Part shown: in pieces, positions 23,801-34,054 of the stretch | Position numbering within the stretch: the first letter of the stretch is position 1 | Layout of the letters: each line of letters opens with the position of its first letter | Assembly: GCA_900095095.1 (NCBI GenBank) | Contig: FMBT01000337.1 | Span: forward strand, 124,001 to 188,000 | Reading direction: 5' to 3' | Length of the DNA stretch: 64,000 bases | Source of the DNA: Fragilariopsis cylindrus CCMP1102 | Taxonomy: Eukaryota > Bacillariophyta > Bacillariophyceae > Bacillariales > Bacillariaceae | Position numbers and translations under genes: made by a program | The notes under the pieces: model-generated | Told to the model about the DNA's origin: nothing | Seen by the model: the letters and a program-made list of their open reading frames with translations, nothing else | The model's database searches: none

Positions 23801-24427
23801 CGTGAGGCTGGAAAGATTGCTGGGAAGTTTTGCATGTTGCGACAACAAGCAGAAAAAGAATCAACTGATCCATTCTTATCTCAAGCTGATTTTATTGCAC
23901 CAAAGGGCTACACTGATCACATCGGTTTCTTCGCGGTATCTTGTTTTGGCTGTGATGCCCTTGTCCAGAAGTACGAAGCTGAACAGGATGATTACTCGAA
24001 AATTATGGCACAAGCTCTTGCAGACCGTTTCGTCGAAGCTTTCGCAGAATATTTGCATCGGGAGATTCGTGTTGACCTTTGGGGATATGCTCAAGGTGAA
24101 GATCTTGATGAATCTGATTTACTGAAGATTAAGTACGACGGTATTCGTCCTGCTCCCGGATATCCATCCCAACCAGATCATACAGAAAAAGCAACTATGT
24201 GGGATATTGTAAAAGTATACGAGCATGCTGGCATAGAGTTGAGCGAGTCATTGAGTATGATGCCTGCTGCATCTGTTTCTGCGTTAGTCTTTGCGCATCC
24301 ACAATCCGAATACTTTGCTGTTGGGCAGATCGGAAAGGATCAGGTTCAAAGTTATGCCGACCGTAAAAAGATGGATCTTGAAAAGGTTGAGCGTTGGTTG
24401 TCACCTATCTTGAACTACGACCGCTAA
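17880..24427 (+). CDS. metH: Cobalamin-dependent methionine synthase with a duplicated Hcy/folate half
   Basis: It transfers the methyl group of 5-methyltetrahydrofolate to homocysteine through cobalamin. Exons 17880-22740, 22840-23453 and 23564-24427 join in frame to 2112 residues; the family norm is about 1250. Residues about 26-777 and 778-1530 are two copies of the homocysteine domain plus pterin domain. Both keep the zinc ligands (Cys339, Cys402, Cys403 and Cys1092, Cys1155, Cys1156, spaced as in human MTR) and the folate motif [11 protein letters not shown]. Only the second copy is followed by the cap domain, the B12 domain (DVHDIGKN, lower-ligand His1633) and the activation domain ([10 protein letters not shown] motif, [12 protein letters not shown]). 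The first copy ends in a 40-residue linker rich in Lys. No presequence is evident. The order is Hcy-Fol-Hcy-Fol-Cap-B12-Act. A promoter-proximal TA repeat lies upstream. Confidence 0.95.
17955..20210 (+). repeat. Tandem internal duplication in methionine synthase, unit 1
   Basis: First copy of a roughly 2256-base coding unit, starting at the [20 protein letters not shown] motif. It aligns to 20211 onward with an offset of 2256, then 2259 after one extra Lys codon in copy 2. Protein identity is well over 90 percent to about residue 680. The last 100 residues (about 19900-20210) are diverged into a linker. Confidence 0.95.
20211..22240 (+). repeat. Tandem internal duplication in methionine synthase, unit 2
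   Basis: Second copy. Over 21130-22155 it is almost identical at DNA level to 18871-19896. Over roughly 20211-20920, by contrast, most synonymous sites differ from the first copy although the protein is the same, which suggests patchy gene conversion. Confidence 0.95.
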
Positions 24428-24933
24428 GAACTGAGTACATAAGTAAATCTATCCTACAATATACAAAATGGCGGTGATTCTCGACGAACGAGAACTACGG
24501 GAGTGCAATGGATTTCCTACGTCATTGATTCTCATGTCTTTCATGAGAAACTATATCGCAACAATAAAAATAAAAAATAATTTTATCCATCTATTACTTG
24601 CTATTATTTCTTTAATTAATAAAATTGATTACATAAATTTTTCTTTATCAAGTATTAGTTCTAATTTTACACGTATTATGCTCCCCCTCATGTTGAGTAA
24701 TCACAGATTCACCCGCACCCCGATCGACTTTCTCGCCGGAAACTACGCAGGAAGTACACCGTAGCGCAAATAGTAGTACATCGCGGTACAGTATGTATTG
24801 TTAGTTATCGCATCGCATTGCATCGCATCGCATCATAAGATGCAACTGGTCAGCGTGACGTATTACTTCAATATTTATTCGTATATTTTCCTTTGGTTGT
24901 GAACGAAGGAGAAAATATAATTGTTTTTTCTTC
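24428..24933. other. Intergenic region between convergent genes
   Basis: About 500 bases between the 3' ends of methionine synthase and the coiled-coil gene. It contains a GCATC-type repeat at 24808-24835 and AT-rich DNA. An ORF at 24468-24764 has no supporting features. Confidence 0.5.
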
Positions 24934-26170
24934 CTACTCAGTCATCATAATGTATTCCGAATCTTCGACCTCGGCTTCTTCTTCTTCAGTATTAGTTGGT
25001 CCATAAAATAGTTCCATAGAAGCGTTAGCAGCATTATCATCGGTACGAGCTGATCCTCTGTCTTCCTCTTGTGCTAATCGTATCATCATAGCTTGATCGT
25101 TGTTATCGTTGTTGTTGTCGTCGTCGACGTTCATACCGCGTTCTTGCAACATACAGTGCAGTTCACCAAGACGAGAAACAATCTCATTACGGTGTTCAGT
25201 GGAAGATTTCAATTTCTCAATACTTGCATGAAGATTTTGTGTTTGATTCGATAGTTGAGGCTTATCATTGTCTCGTAAGGCCTTATCGAATGCAGGAAGA
25301 ATGACAGCTTCCACAGATCGGATTGAAATACATTTTTCAGTGTGTTTCTCCATTCGACTATAAAGAAATTTTTCAGTGTCTCCGTTAAGAGCATCCATTT
25401 CGACAATATACCTGTTGGTAGCCTCATCCTTCTTCTTATCCAGCTATATATGAGTAGGTAGGCCAAATTTATTTGTCGATGAGTGAGTATACGTGTAAGG
25501 TTTTATATTAGAAAAATCCGAAATCCGTACGTTCAATTATTCGTAATTATTATTTATATGGAACGAAATAGAAACGGAACGTGGTAGATTGCAAACATAG
25601 TATCACACCAATGACCAATGACCAACGATCATGGTCAAGCTTATTAATATCAGTAACACAGCAGATAGAAGGAAAAGAAGAAACAAGACAAAAAAAGAAG
25701 ACGGAAAGGTAGAACATCACTTAATCATCATTATCGGGAGGGAGACTTACCGTCTTGGAATGATTCGTGCAGTCGCGAATGGCAAGACCTTCGTTATTCG
25801 TTTCACGAATAATTCGTGCCTTTTTGTCCTTCCAGATAACTAATGTTTCCATCCTTTCTCCTAATGTCGCCCTTGCTTGACGATTGTGTTCGATCAACTG
25901 ATCATGTTGAATTCGAATAGCTTGATGCTCTACGTGGATGTGTTTGAGTTCCTTGTTGGCTTCTTCTGTTTCACGAACAAATTTATCACGATCAGCGGAC
26001 AATGCTGCAAATTGATTCTGGACTGAATTTCTTTGTACGAAACTACCACTACCACTACCACTGCCATTATCATTGCCACTACCACCTCCATGATGATGCT
26101 GGTTGTTGTTGTGATTGCCTTGAGGAGTAGAGGTCGGTGTTACGAAGTTTTGAGACGACGACGAGTTCAT
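24934..26170 (-). CDS. Coiled-coil protein of unknown function
   Basis: Exon 1, 26170-25751, and exon 2, 25443-24934, join in phase 0 across a gtaagt donor and a tatag acceptor, giving 309 residues. The N-terminus is low-complexity (Ser/Asn/Gly/His-rich, with a GSGSGSGS stretch). From about residue 45 to 250 it is mostly charged helix (DRDKFVRETEEANKELK...), consistent with a coiled coil, and the C-terminus is acidic (EEEEAEVEDSEYIMMTE). There is no signal peptide or membrane span. I do not recognise the family. The ATG at 26170 is preferred over the longer open frame upstream, which is hydrophobic and Ser-rich and looks like 5' UTR. Confidence 0.65.
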
Positions 26171-27798
26171 GATGAATGAATAAGCAAAGAATACGCGAGA
26201 CGATATTTGAACCAAAGATAGAACGAGCGAGCGATGACGTAGATAGAAAGAGAAGTCTACAGGAAAGAGAGAGAGAGAGAGAGAATAAACAAAGATCAAA
26301 GGCTTTGTAGTATATGAGAAGAGAGCACTCAAAGGAAGAAAGGAGAGACTATTTGAGTGGAGTGATTGTGCAATCTTGACGAACAATTCCCTCTTGCTGC
26401 TTTCGATTTTCGATGTGAGAAGAAGACCGGAGAAAAGTCAAGCGAGGTGATCGAGCGATTTTATCTGCTTTTTGCATCACGCACGCCTCACGCCTTTAAT
26501 ACGCAAGAACAAGAACGCCAACGTTAATAATAGTGTCGAACAATTAATTATCACGGGATTCACTCTTAGTAGTGAATCACTAGCTTCACTCTCATAAAAG
26601 CATTATTATTGTTTGTTTCTTCCTCCTTTCTTGCTATTAGTCACTTTGACGATGATTCGATTCTTCTACTCTAACACTAAAAAGATCCTAAGCAACATGC
26701 TTCTTTTCTTTTCTTTCCTGTCAGAGTTCTATCTAATCTACACTGGATTCACCCATCAACACAACTCTATTCAGCAGGAATAACTTATACTCCAATCACA
26801 ATTTTATTTACACCAACATCATGTCTGTACAACACTCGAAGTATGTCCCATTTTACTCCTAAGACTATACCTTAGAATCCAAGTTGCATCCTTCCTCTTC
26901 CTACATTGATACAGCAGTAGATAGCATTGACTTACCACCTCCATTCGATTCATTGTAATTGGCATCTCAAATATCCTGCTGAATAATTTAATTTCCCCCA
27001 TGATTCCTGTTAACACAACATCTATACACTGCACACTTGTTTTAATAGAGTAATTTGCATGTTTTGTGTGTGTTTCTTCCTTGATCAACACAGGGCTGCA
27101 CTTATCTCCTGGTGGGTATATACATACACTCATCCATCATATAATAGTATTTAGTTGCTGGAGACTTTGTTTTGTCAACTGATATTGATCTTTACCAACT
27201 AAATATTGTTCTCTACTACACAGAGCAGAGAGCATAGAATGAATGGTACCTTAATTTCTTCTCCATCAAAAGGATATCAAAAATACACCACATTACCAGT
27301 AAGCAACACACAAAGACCTTGAGGCTCAGAAGCTCTGCTTATTTCTTGCAAGATTCTAGTGGAAAAAGGATGAAAAGATGAAAAGGGCTGCGCAAAGCAA
27401 GAAAAAGTGGTGCCACGTGGAACCAACAATTTTGGTCGTACAATGTAAAGCAAGATGCATTCGAGATCTTCGATCGTTTGATTTACAAACGATGCGCAAA
27501 TTCAAAGGTGACGTCAACTACAAATTCAAAAGTACCGGTAATAGAGACGGAGTACAGCACATGGCAGGATACAATGTAACAGGAATAATAATACTGTAAT
27601 AGAATCATCGAGAATCGCCATCGAGAAAAGGTGTTTAATTCTTGCACTTCAGTTGCTATAACAAGAAGTTAGTTCCGTTCTGAAAACAACATACTGTAAA
27701 ATTAAATCTTCGAAATCATAGAAGTAACATACCGTTTATAGCACATACACATCATACACTTAATTTTACAGCAGCAGAAAAGGAAAAGCAAAACAAGC
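26171..27798. other. Intergenic region upstream of OTC
   Basis: No supported gene in 1.6 kb. It has a (GA)n-type tract near 26263-26285 in the 5' flank of the coiled-coil gene and a TGACGTCA palindrome at 27509. The open frames 26819-27133 (-) and 27378-27599 (+) lack homology. Confidence 0.5.
27509..27516. promoter_or_regulatory. TGACGTCA palindrome (CRE-like)
   Basis: A perfect palindrome 283 bases upstream of the OTC start. It is a candidate bZIP / cAMP-CO2 responsive site by analogy with diatom promoters; function is unproven. Confidence 0.3.
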
Positions 27799-29102
27799 AT
27801 GTTTAGCATCAGTCGATCCGTAATTACTTCCGTCGTGAAACGGCAACACATACCAGCTAGATTTGCATCATCTCTCAGTGACTCTGTATCTACTTTGAAA
27901 GGTGAACATTTTATTTCAATCGATCAGCTAAGGTAAGTTTAAGAGTAGAGTAGAGTCTTTCATCATATTTTGTATTATTCATATTCCAACTCATCGAAAT
28001 GGAATTGAACGGAATTCTCTTCGTCGTCTACCGACAAGATATATAACTATTATTTGCCTCACTTATTCCTGCCCGACCCCCATCCACATTTCCATTGATT
28101 CAAAACATCTCTTTTTTCTGTGACTGATGGAATTACCAACTGACTACACACGCATACATGTAATTTTCCACGAAACGACCAAAACAATTAATTATTTGCC
28201 AGTAACGATGAATTGAAGGGATTATTGGATGTTTCTCATCAATTTAAGGCTACATACTCTGATAAATCAGAGTCGTTACCTAAACCATTAGATGGACATT
28301 CTGTTAGTATGATATTTCAAAAACGATCCACTCGGACACGTGTTTCAAGTGAAACAGGTATGGCCTTACTTGGTGGACATGCTCTTTTTTTGGGTCCATC
28401 TGATATTCAACTTGGTGTAAATGAATCAATGAAAGATACAGCATCTGTATTAAGTCGATTTAATGATATAATCTTAGCACGTGTATTCGCCCATAATGAT
28501 ATTACAGAATTAGCTAAATACTCCTCTGTACCAATCATTAATGCATTAAGTGATTTACATCATCCATTACAAACATTAGCAGATTCATGGCATTGCAACA
28601 ACATTTTGGTAAGGACTTGTCCGGAAAGACAGTTGCATGGGTCGGTGATGGTAATAACGTATTGCATGATCTTATGTTAGGGTCATTGAAAATGGGAATG
28701 AATGTTCAAATTGCAACACCAGCAGGATATGAATGTGATCCTGATATTATGGCAAAAAGTGTTGTACTTGCTAAAGAAAATGGTGCTACTTTAACGACAA
28801 CAAATGTTGCTGAGGATGCTGTAAAGGGTGCTGATGTTGTCGTTACTGATACCTGGGTTAGTATGGGACAAGAAGATGAATACGAGAAACGTGTAAAGGA
28901 ATTTGATGGATATCAAGTTAATACAGATTTGATGGGTAAGGCAAATGATGGTGCTGTATTTTTACATTGTCTACCACGTCATGTTGAAGAAGTTACGGAT
29001 GAGGTTATTTATAGTGACGCATCATTGGTATTCAACGAAGCAGAAAATCGTATGTGGACTGTAATGGCTGTTATGGCAGCACAAATGGGTAAGGTAGAAT
29101 AA
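27799..29102 (+). CDS. OTC: Ornithine carbamoyltransferase, mitochondrial
   Basis: It forms citrulline from ornithine and carbamoyl phosphate (urea cycle and arginine synthesis; diatoms have a complete ornithine-urea cycle). Exon 1, 27799-27932, encodes an Arg/Ser-rich presequence (MFSISRSVITSVVKRQHIPA); exon 2 starts at 28203 (phase 2). Motifs are KRSTRTR (carbamoyl phosphate), HHPLQTLAD, VAWVGDGNNV, DTWVSMGQEDE (ornithine loop) and HCLPR with the reactive Cys. Homology changes frame at about 28586: ...QTLAD continues as MALQQHFGKDLSGKTV in the next frame, repaired by one extra T in GATTC. With that base the gene is 344 residues, normal for the family. All catalytic residues are present, so a sequence error is likelier than a dead gene. 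Confidence 0.92.
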
Positions 29103-29675
29103 ACAAACAGCAGCAGCAGCAGCAGCAGCAACAACAACAAAAGGAGAAATATGATAATAATAAAATAAAATAATACCATTCCATCATTCAATTTATTCAT
29201 CCTCGTTCTGATTTGATGATAGACTTTCATCAATTCTTGTTTGATTACATCAAAGCTACAAAATTAGCCAACATTAAACCGTTATAGTATAAATATTGAC
29301 TTTTATTACATATTTTAACAAGGACATTTTTACATTATTCGATTAGAACAGTAGTAGGATCGAAGTAATTTTCATCGAAGTTTGTAAGAAGCTGTAAGAG
29401 TATTGCTTCTACATCGTATTAGTCTAACTAGCTACTGTACAATTGTTATATCTACATTTGAAACTCTCCCCCACAAGTACTCACCACTTATGGATTTTTT
29501 TAGTATCGGGTCGAGACTGCTTTTAAACCTTTTTTCAACTCACATTAAAATCGAATCGAATGAGTCAAACACAAACATCACGTACATTGCAACTATCGAC
29601 TATTATCGATCAATAAACAATCAATTATTCACCATAAAATCGACGACGGCATTGACATTGACATTGACAATAACG
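29103..29675. other. Intergenic region, OTC to aminotransferase
   Basis: A (CAG)n(CAA)n stretch at 29106-29140 lies just after the OTC stop, in the 3' UTR. The frame upstream of 29676 is open from 29403 but has no good ATG context and hydrophobic, unstructured composition. Nothing else is supported. Confidence 0.45.
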
Positions 29676-30821
29676 ATGACGTCAACGACGAAAACAGCGA
29701 TGATGAAAATCCTGAGTAGAAGTAACAATAACAAGGTGTTGTTGCTGTTGCGTCATCATCATCGTCAACTTTCAACGCACACAAAGGGATACAAGGCTAT
29801 TGGTTCCTTCCATTCTGAAAATGTTGATATGTTGATGGAACAATCGGATGATGATTATATAATACCACAACTTCCATTCGAACCGAAGAAGGAATCATCA
29901 CATAACCTAAACAAGGAAGAAAAAGATCACTATGCTGGTGATGATTTTCTACTGGACCGTAAGAAATGGACATTTCTGAACCATGGGGCTTTTGGTGCTG
30001 CTTTGAAAGTCGGATATGATCGTGCAGAGCAGTGGAGGTTCGTGTTGAGTTGTGTAATATGTGTTCGCATTTATCCTTATTTTATGTTCGTTTTATCGAT
30101 ATACAACAAACTAGATGATAGTATTATCATCCTCCTCGAATAATACAAAACTCCCGTCCACAATAAATACTCACCAATCATCCCGCCTATCAATACACAT
30201 ATATACATACATACATACATGCATACATTCTTTAAACATTTAAAAACAAAACAGATACCATCTAGAACGACAACCATTGCGATACTTTGATAGGGATTTA
30301 CTTCCTCATATGGTATATTCAGCAAGAAGGATTGCAACTTTTTGTAATTCATCAAGGGATGATATTACAATCATACCTAATGGTACGTTGTGATGTGATG
30401 TGATGTGATGTGATTTCCTTTTTTAAGTTGAAGTATAGAAGGTCGTTTGATGATTATTAAAGTTCTTTTTCCAAATGCTCGTGTGATAGAGAGCGTATGA
30501 TTTGGAAAGTAGCATCCATCGAAGTACTGTATTTGCCTGTTGATTGTACGCATGTAATATTATGCTAATCCACTAATTTGTAACCAAATCAAAATTCATA
30601 CAATATATTATATTATACTACAGTCACGTATGGGTTGAATACAATTCTTCGTGGATAGTCTGAATTATATAAAGAAAAGAGTCATGTGATATTGTGGGAT
30701 ACATCATACGGAAGTTTAAAAAAGATAGCAAATGAGTACTGTCCACAAAATGTTACAGAAATTCCTGTCAGCGATTACTTACATCGATGTTGGGATAATA
30801 ATAATAATGATGATGATGGAG

Positions 30822-30853
<32 letters not shown>

Positions 30854-31765
30854 GATTTGTTCGACTGCGCATTGTTAGATACTCTACAGAAATGGAAGAA
30901 TCAGGACAATAATAAACAAATTGAGAATGCGCTTTTGATTTTAGACCATACAACGTCGAATACTGCAATAAATATGCCACTGGAGAGATTATCTGAGATA
31001 GCAAAAGAATTATATCCTAATATGTTAATTCTAGTTGATGGTGCGCATGGATTATTTGCACAACAGGATCTTGCCTTGAATACCCAACAATTACCACATG
31101 TTGATTTTTACCTTACCAATGGACATAAATGGTTATGTTGTCCACGAGGGGTTGGATTCTTATATTGTCCCCATATAGAAATACGAAATTCAATATTACG
31201 TCATCCTGCTGTTATCTCTCATGGTATCAATGATGGATTTCAAAGTCGATTTCTATGGGATGGTTGTCGTGATTATGCAGCAGCATTATCAGTTCCTGCC
31301 GTATTAGATTATTGGGAGGAACAACAACATCAACAGCAAGAACATACAAAGATAATTGATCATGGAGGTACTGATACTGCAGTGTCAATTAGAACTAAAA
31401 TCAACAATCAACTTCGAGAAGCAGCTCAATTACTTATTCGAAGTTGGCACAACAACAACAATCGAGATGATTGGGAACGATATCTTTTGGTACCATGGGA
31501 ACTCCATTCACCTATGATGGTATTGGTGCGATTACCAGATAATATCCAGTCATTATCACAATTACCATCACAATCACCATTGTCGTCGTCGGACGATGCC
31601 AAAACGGTACAAGACTATTTATATGACAACTTTATTGAAGTTCCTATCAAATGCATTCAGGGTGTTCTTTATGTACGAATATCATGTCATGTTTACAACG
31701 AGATACATGAGTATGAACGACTTGCTGATACGATACTTCAATTTCCGACGAAAATTGACGAATGA
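29676..31765 (+). CDS. Class-V aminotransferase (isopenicillin-N-epimerase / cysteine-desulfurase-like)
   Basis: PLP-dependent fold-type I enzyme; the substrate cannot be deduced. Exons 29676-30037, 30255-30382 and 30624-31765 give 543 codons. The start MTSTTKTAMMKILSR...RHHHRQLSTHTKG looks like a mitochondrial presequence. Family marks are FLNHGAFGA, the YHLERQPLRYFDRDLLPH helix, ILVDGAHG (PLP-ring Asp) and TNGHKWLCCPRGVGFLY with the Schiff-base Lys. This pattern is nearer to isopenicillin-N-epimerase-like proteins than to NifS. Exon 3 contains an in-frame TAG at 30656-30658, where ILRG-stop-SELYKEKSHVILWDTSYGS would be continuous; CAG (Gln) would restore it. The stop is either a substitution, an error or readthrough. 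Ser/Asp-rich and Gln-rich insertions come from trinucleotide repeats. Confidence 0.8.
30387..30412. repeat. (TGTGA)n microsatellite in intron 2
   Basis: About five TGTGA units immediately after the second donor of the aminotransferase gene. Confidence 0.85.
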
Positions 31766-32406
31766 ATGAAATTGTGATACAAAACAATTCCTAATAGTAA
31801 ATATCATCGACTCACTCCAAAAATTGGGATTTTATCTATGTACTTCCTTTTTTATTTCTAGATACGCAGCACTTTGAATTCTTCTTCTTATCTACTGTAG
31901 ATACTACAATGTAGTACAGGTAGTGGCCAGAATTCTTAAAATAATCATTATTAAATTCAAGCACGACTGGAAAAGATTTTCGAATGTTTGTAACATACTA
32001 TAGTATGGTAAGTAATGTACGATTACAAGGTATATAAGTATGAGGACCGTTCACTTGAACAGTAAATGAGGCGTTCACTTGAAAAAGTATGTAAATTACT
32101 GCATGTTTTTTAAATTTTATTCTTTAAAACAAAAATGATCAAGTACAGTAGTGAAATATGAAGATCTTTTGTCAAACATGTATACCACACAGCCTTGAAC
32201 CTCGAACAAGGATCAAGAACACCCTCTTTCGAATCTTGTAAGCACATCATCACACCACCACTGACATTAGCTAGTACGAACATCAAAAACCAGCACAGTA
32301 AATAAAGACATAGAAAACCACTGACAAGATCAAAGAAAAGCGACTGTTCTATTATTTCTTTTACGGGGATCAAAATCTCACGATAATAGAAAATAGCCTT
32401 GAAATA
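31766..32406. other. Intergenic region, aminotransferase to Nudix gene
   Basis: AT-rich, with no supported gene. A minus-strand open frame at 32110-32373 is hydrophobic but has no ATG start and no homologue. Two near-identical fragments, CGTTCACTTGAA, occur at 32049-32060 and 32072-32083. Confidence 0.45.
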
Positions 32407-33880
32407 ATGGTGCTAGTAAATACTTGCTTAAATATAATATGTTCACGGCAATATACATCATTCCTCGGAAAAACGTTGGCAAATGTTCGACCAAGAATTT
32501 TATCGACTGCAATGATACACTCACACATTACTTCATCAATAAGCACTCACCGATTTTTATCGACTTCATCAACTGACGATGATTCTGAGGAGGATACTTA
32601 TGCTAGTAGGCGTAGAGATAATATAATTGCCACTGCTGCTGTCACAAATGTTGATAAAGAAATGGAACATCAACGAATCTGGCGTCCCGACAACAACAGC
32701 TCAACTACAGATACCACCTTATACTGGCGTGAGAATGTAATCGAGAATGCACATTCTGATCCACATAATCTTGTATCATTGCTTAATCGTATAGGAAATC
32801 AGGAATTGCACGGTGGTAGGATGAGAGATAGACAAAATGGTGTTCTACACGAAGATCCTGCTGTTGATATGAGATTATTAATTGAACAGTATACTGTTAA
32901 TTCATTGGCTAGTGCATTACGTGATCGAGAGGAGATGTTACAAATGGCATCAAAATTGGCCGCAGAAAATAAGTTTGAATTATTGAAGGAATTCCTTATT
33001 GATTGCCATCCTGATGTAGTTTTAGAACGGAGACAACGACTACGACAATTAGACCTAAATGAACCATTCAACTTTGCCAGATTGGAAACAATTCGGAAGG
33101 CACTAATGAGGATGCCACGGCAAGTTACTATGGGACATTCAAGAAGGGCCGGTGTGGTCATTGCCTTGGTCCACGTTGATGGTGTTCCGTCTCTATTGTT
33201 AGAGAAACGTAGTGCATCTTTACGAGCACATCCTGATGAAGTCTGTCTACCAGGTGGGATGTATTGTAAGAAGGGAGACAGAACGATCGTGGAAACATGT
33301 TTGAGAGAAATGAAAGAAGAAATTGGAGGTTTTGACTTTGACTATCATCGTGAAACTGGAGTAACAAACGGAATAAGCGTTTTAGGGATACTGCGTTGCA
33401 ACTGGGGAGAAGGTAAGTCGGTTCTTACTTATTTATTGATTCATACTTCTGATTTCTTACATTACCATCAACAATCTAACATATTCGATTCGATTCGATT
33501 CGATCCGATCCGATCTTTCTGTGTATTACAAAACAAAAACCCAATACTACCGAACAGTGCATCATTTAGTAGGAGTTGCTGTTACACCAGTTGTCTGCTT
33601 CTTCAATCAAGACGTTGCCGAGTTGGATCTAAAACCAAATCCCGATGAAGTGGCAGAGGTCTTCACGATTCCGTTGTCAAGTCTTCTAGAAAAAAAGAAT
33701 TGGGTGTATAAAGATGATCATGCACCAATCTTTGTTGGCGGTCCTTATGCAATTTGGGGATTAACAGGCTACATCTTAGAAAGATTCATGAAAGACATTT
33801 TGGTTCCATTCACATCTCGCCAACATCATCCTAGTTCTTTAGATATTTCTCGTCCTGGTCATTTTGGAGACGAGGATTGA
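32407..33880 (+). CDS. Nudix hydrolase, CoA-diphosphatase type
   Basis: Probably cleaves CoA or its derivatives to 3',5'-ADP and phosphopantetheine, like NUDT7/NUDT8/Pcd1, in mitochondria or peroxisomes. Exons 32407-33412 and 33558-33880 (phase 1) give 442 residues. The CoA-Nudix signature reads LLLEKRSASLRAHPDEVCLPGG, directly followed by the Nudix box with ETCLREMKEEIGG. The second exon VGVAVTPVVCFF...NPDEVAEVFTIPL is also typical. The Nudix domain occupies about residues 245-430. The first 240 residues are extra: a Ser/Thr/His-rich, presequence-like start (about 1-55) and a helical region (about 100-230) of unknown role. A (ATTCG)n repeat lies in the intron at 33486-33510. No PTS1 tail is seen. 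Confidence 0.88.
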
Positions 33881-34054
33881 AATTAAAAGTTTAGACCATT
33901 ACAACAATAACGCATTGTAACCTATCAATTAAAAAATACCCGTTACTCGCTACTAGTTTCACCATACAAACAAATCATTGTACTAGTCTGAATTATATAA
34001 CTTTTCTTTCTTCTAAATATCAACATATTATCAATGCGAGACGTTTATACTCGT

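Noticed and set aside
26819-27133. Minus-strand ORF upstream of OTC
   Set aside because: No recognisable motif and codon use like intergenic DNA.
29677-29684. TGACGTCA at the aminotransferase start
   Set aside because: It overlaps the ATG and is part of the coding sequence, so promoter function is doubtful.
30383-30420. CRISPR-like repeats
   Set aside because: Only a pentanucleotide microsatellite; no spaced repeats of CRISPR size occur in the window.
32110-32373. Hydrophobic minus-strand ORF as a small membrane protein
   Set aside because: No ATG start, AT-rich composition and no family features.
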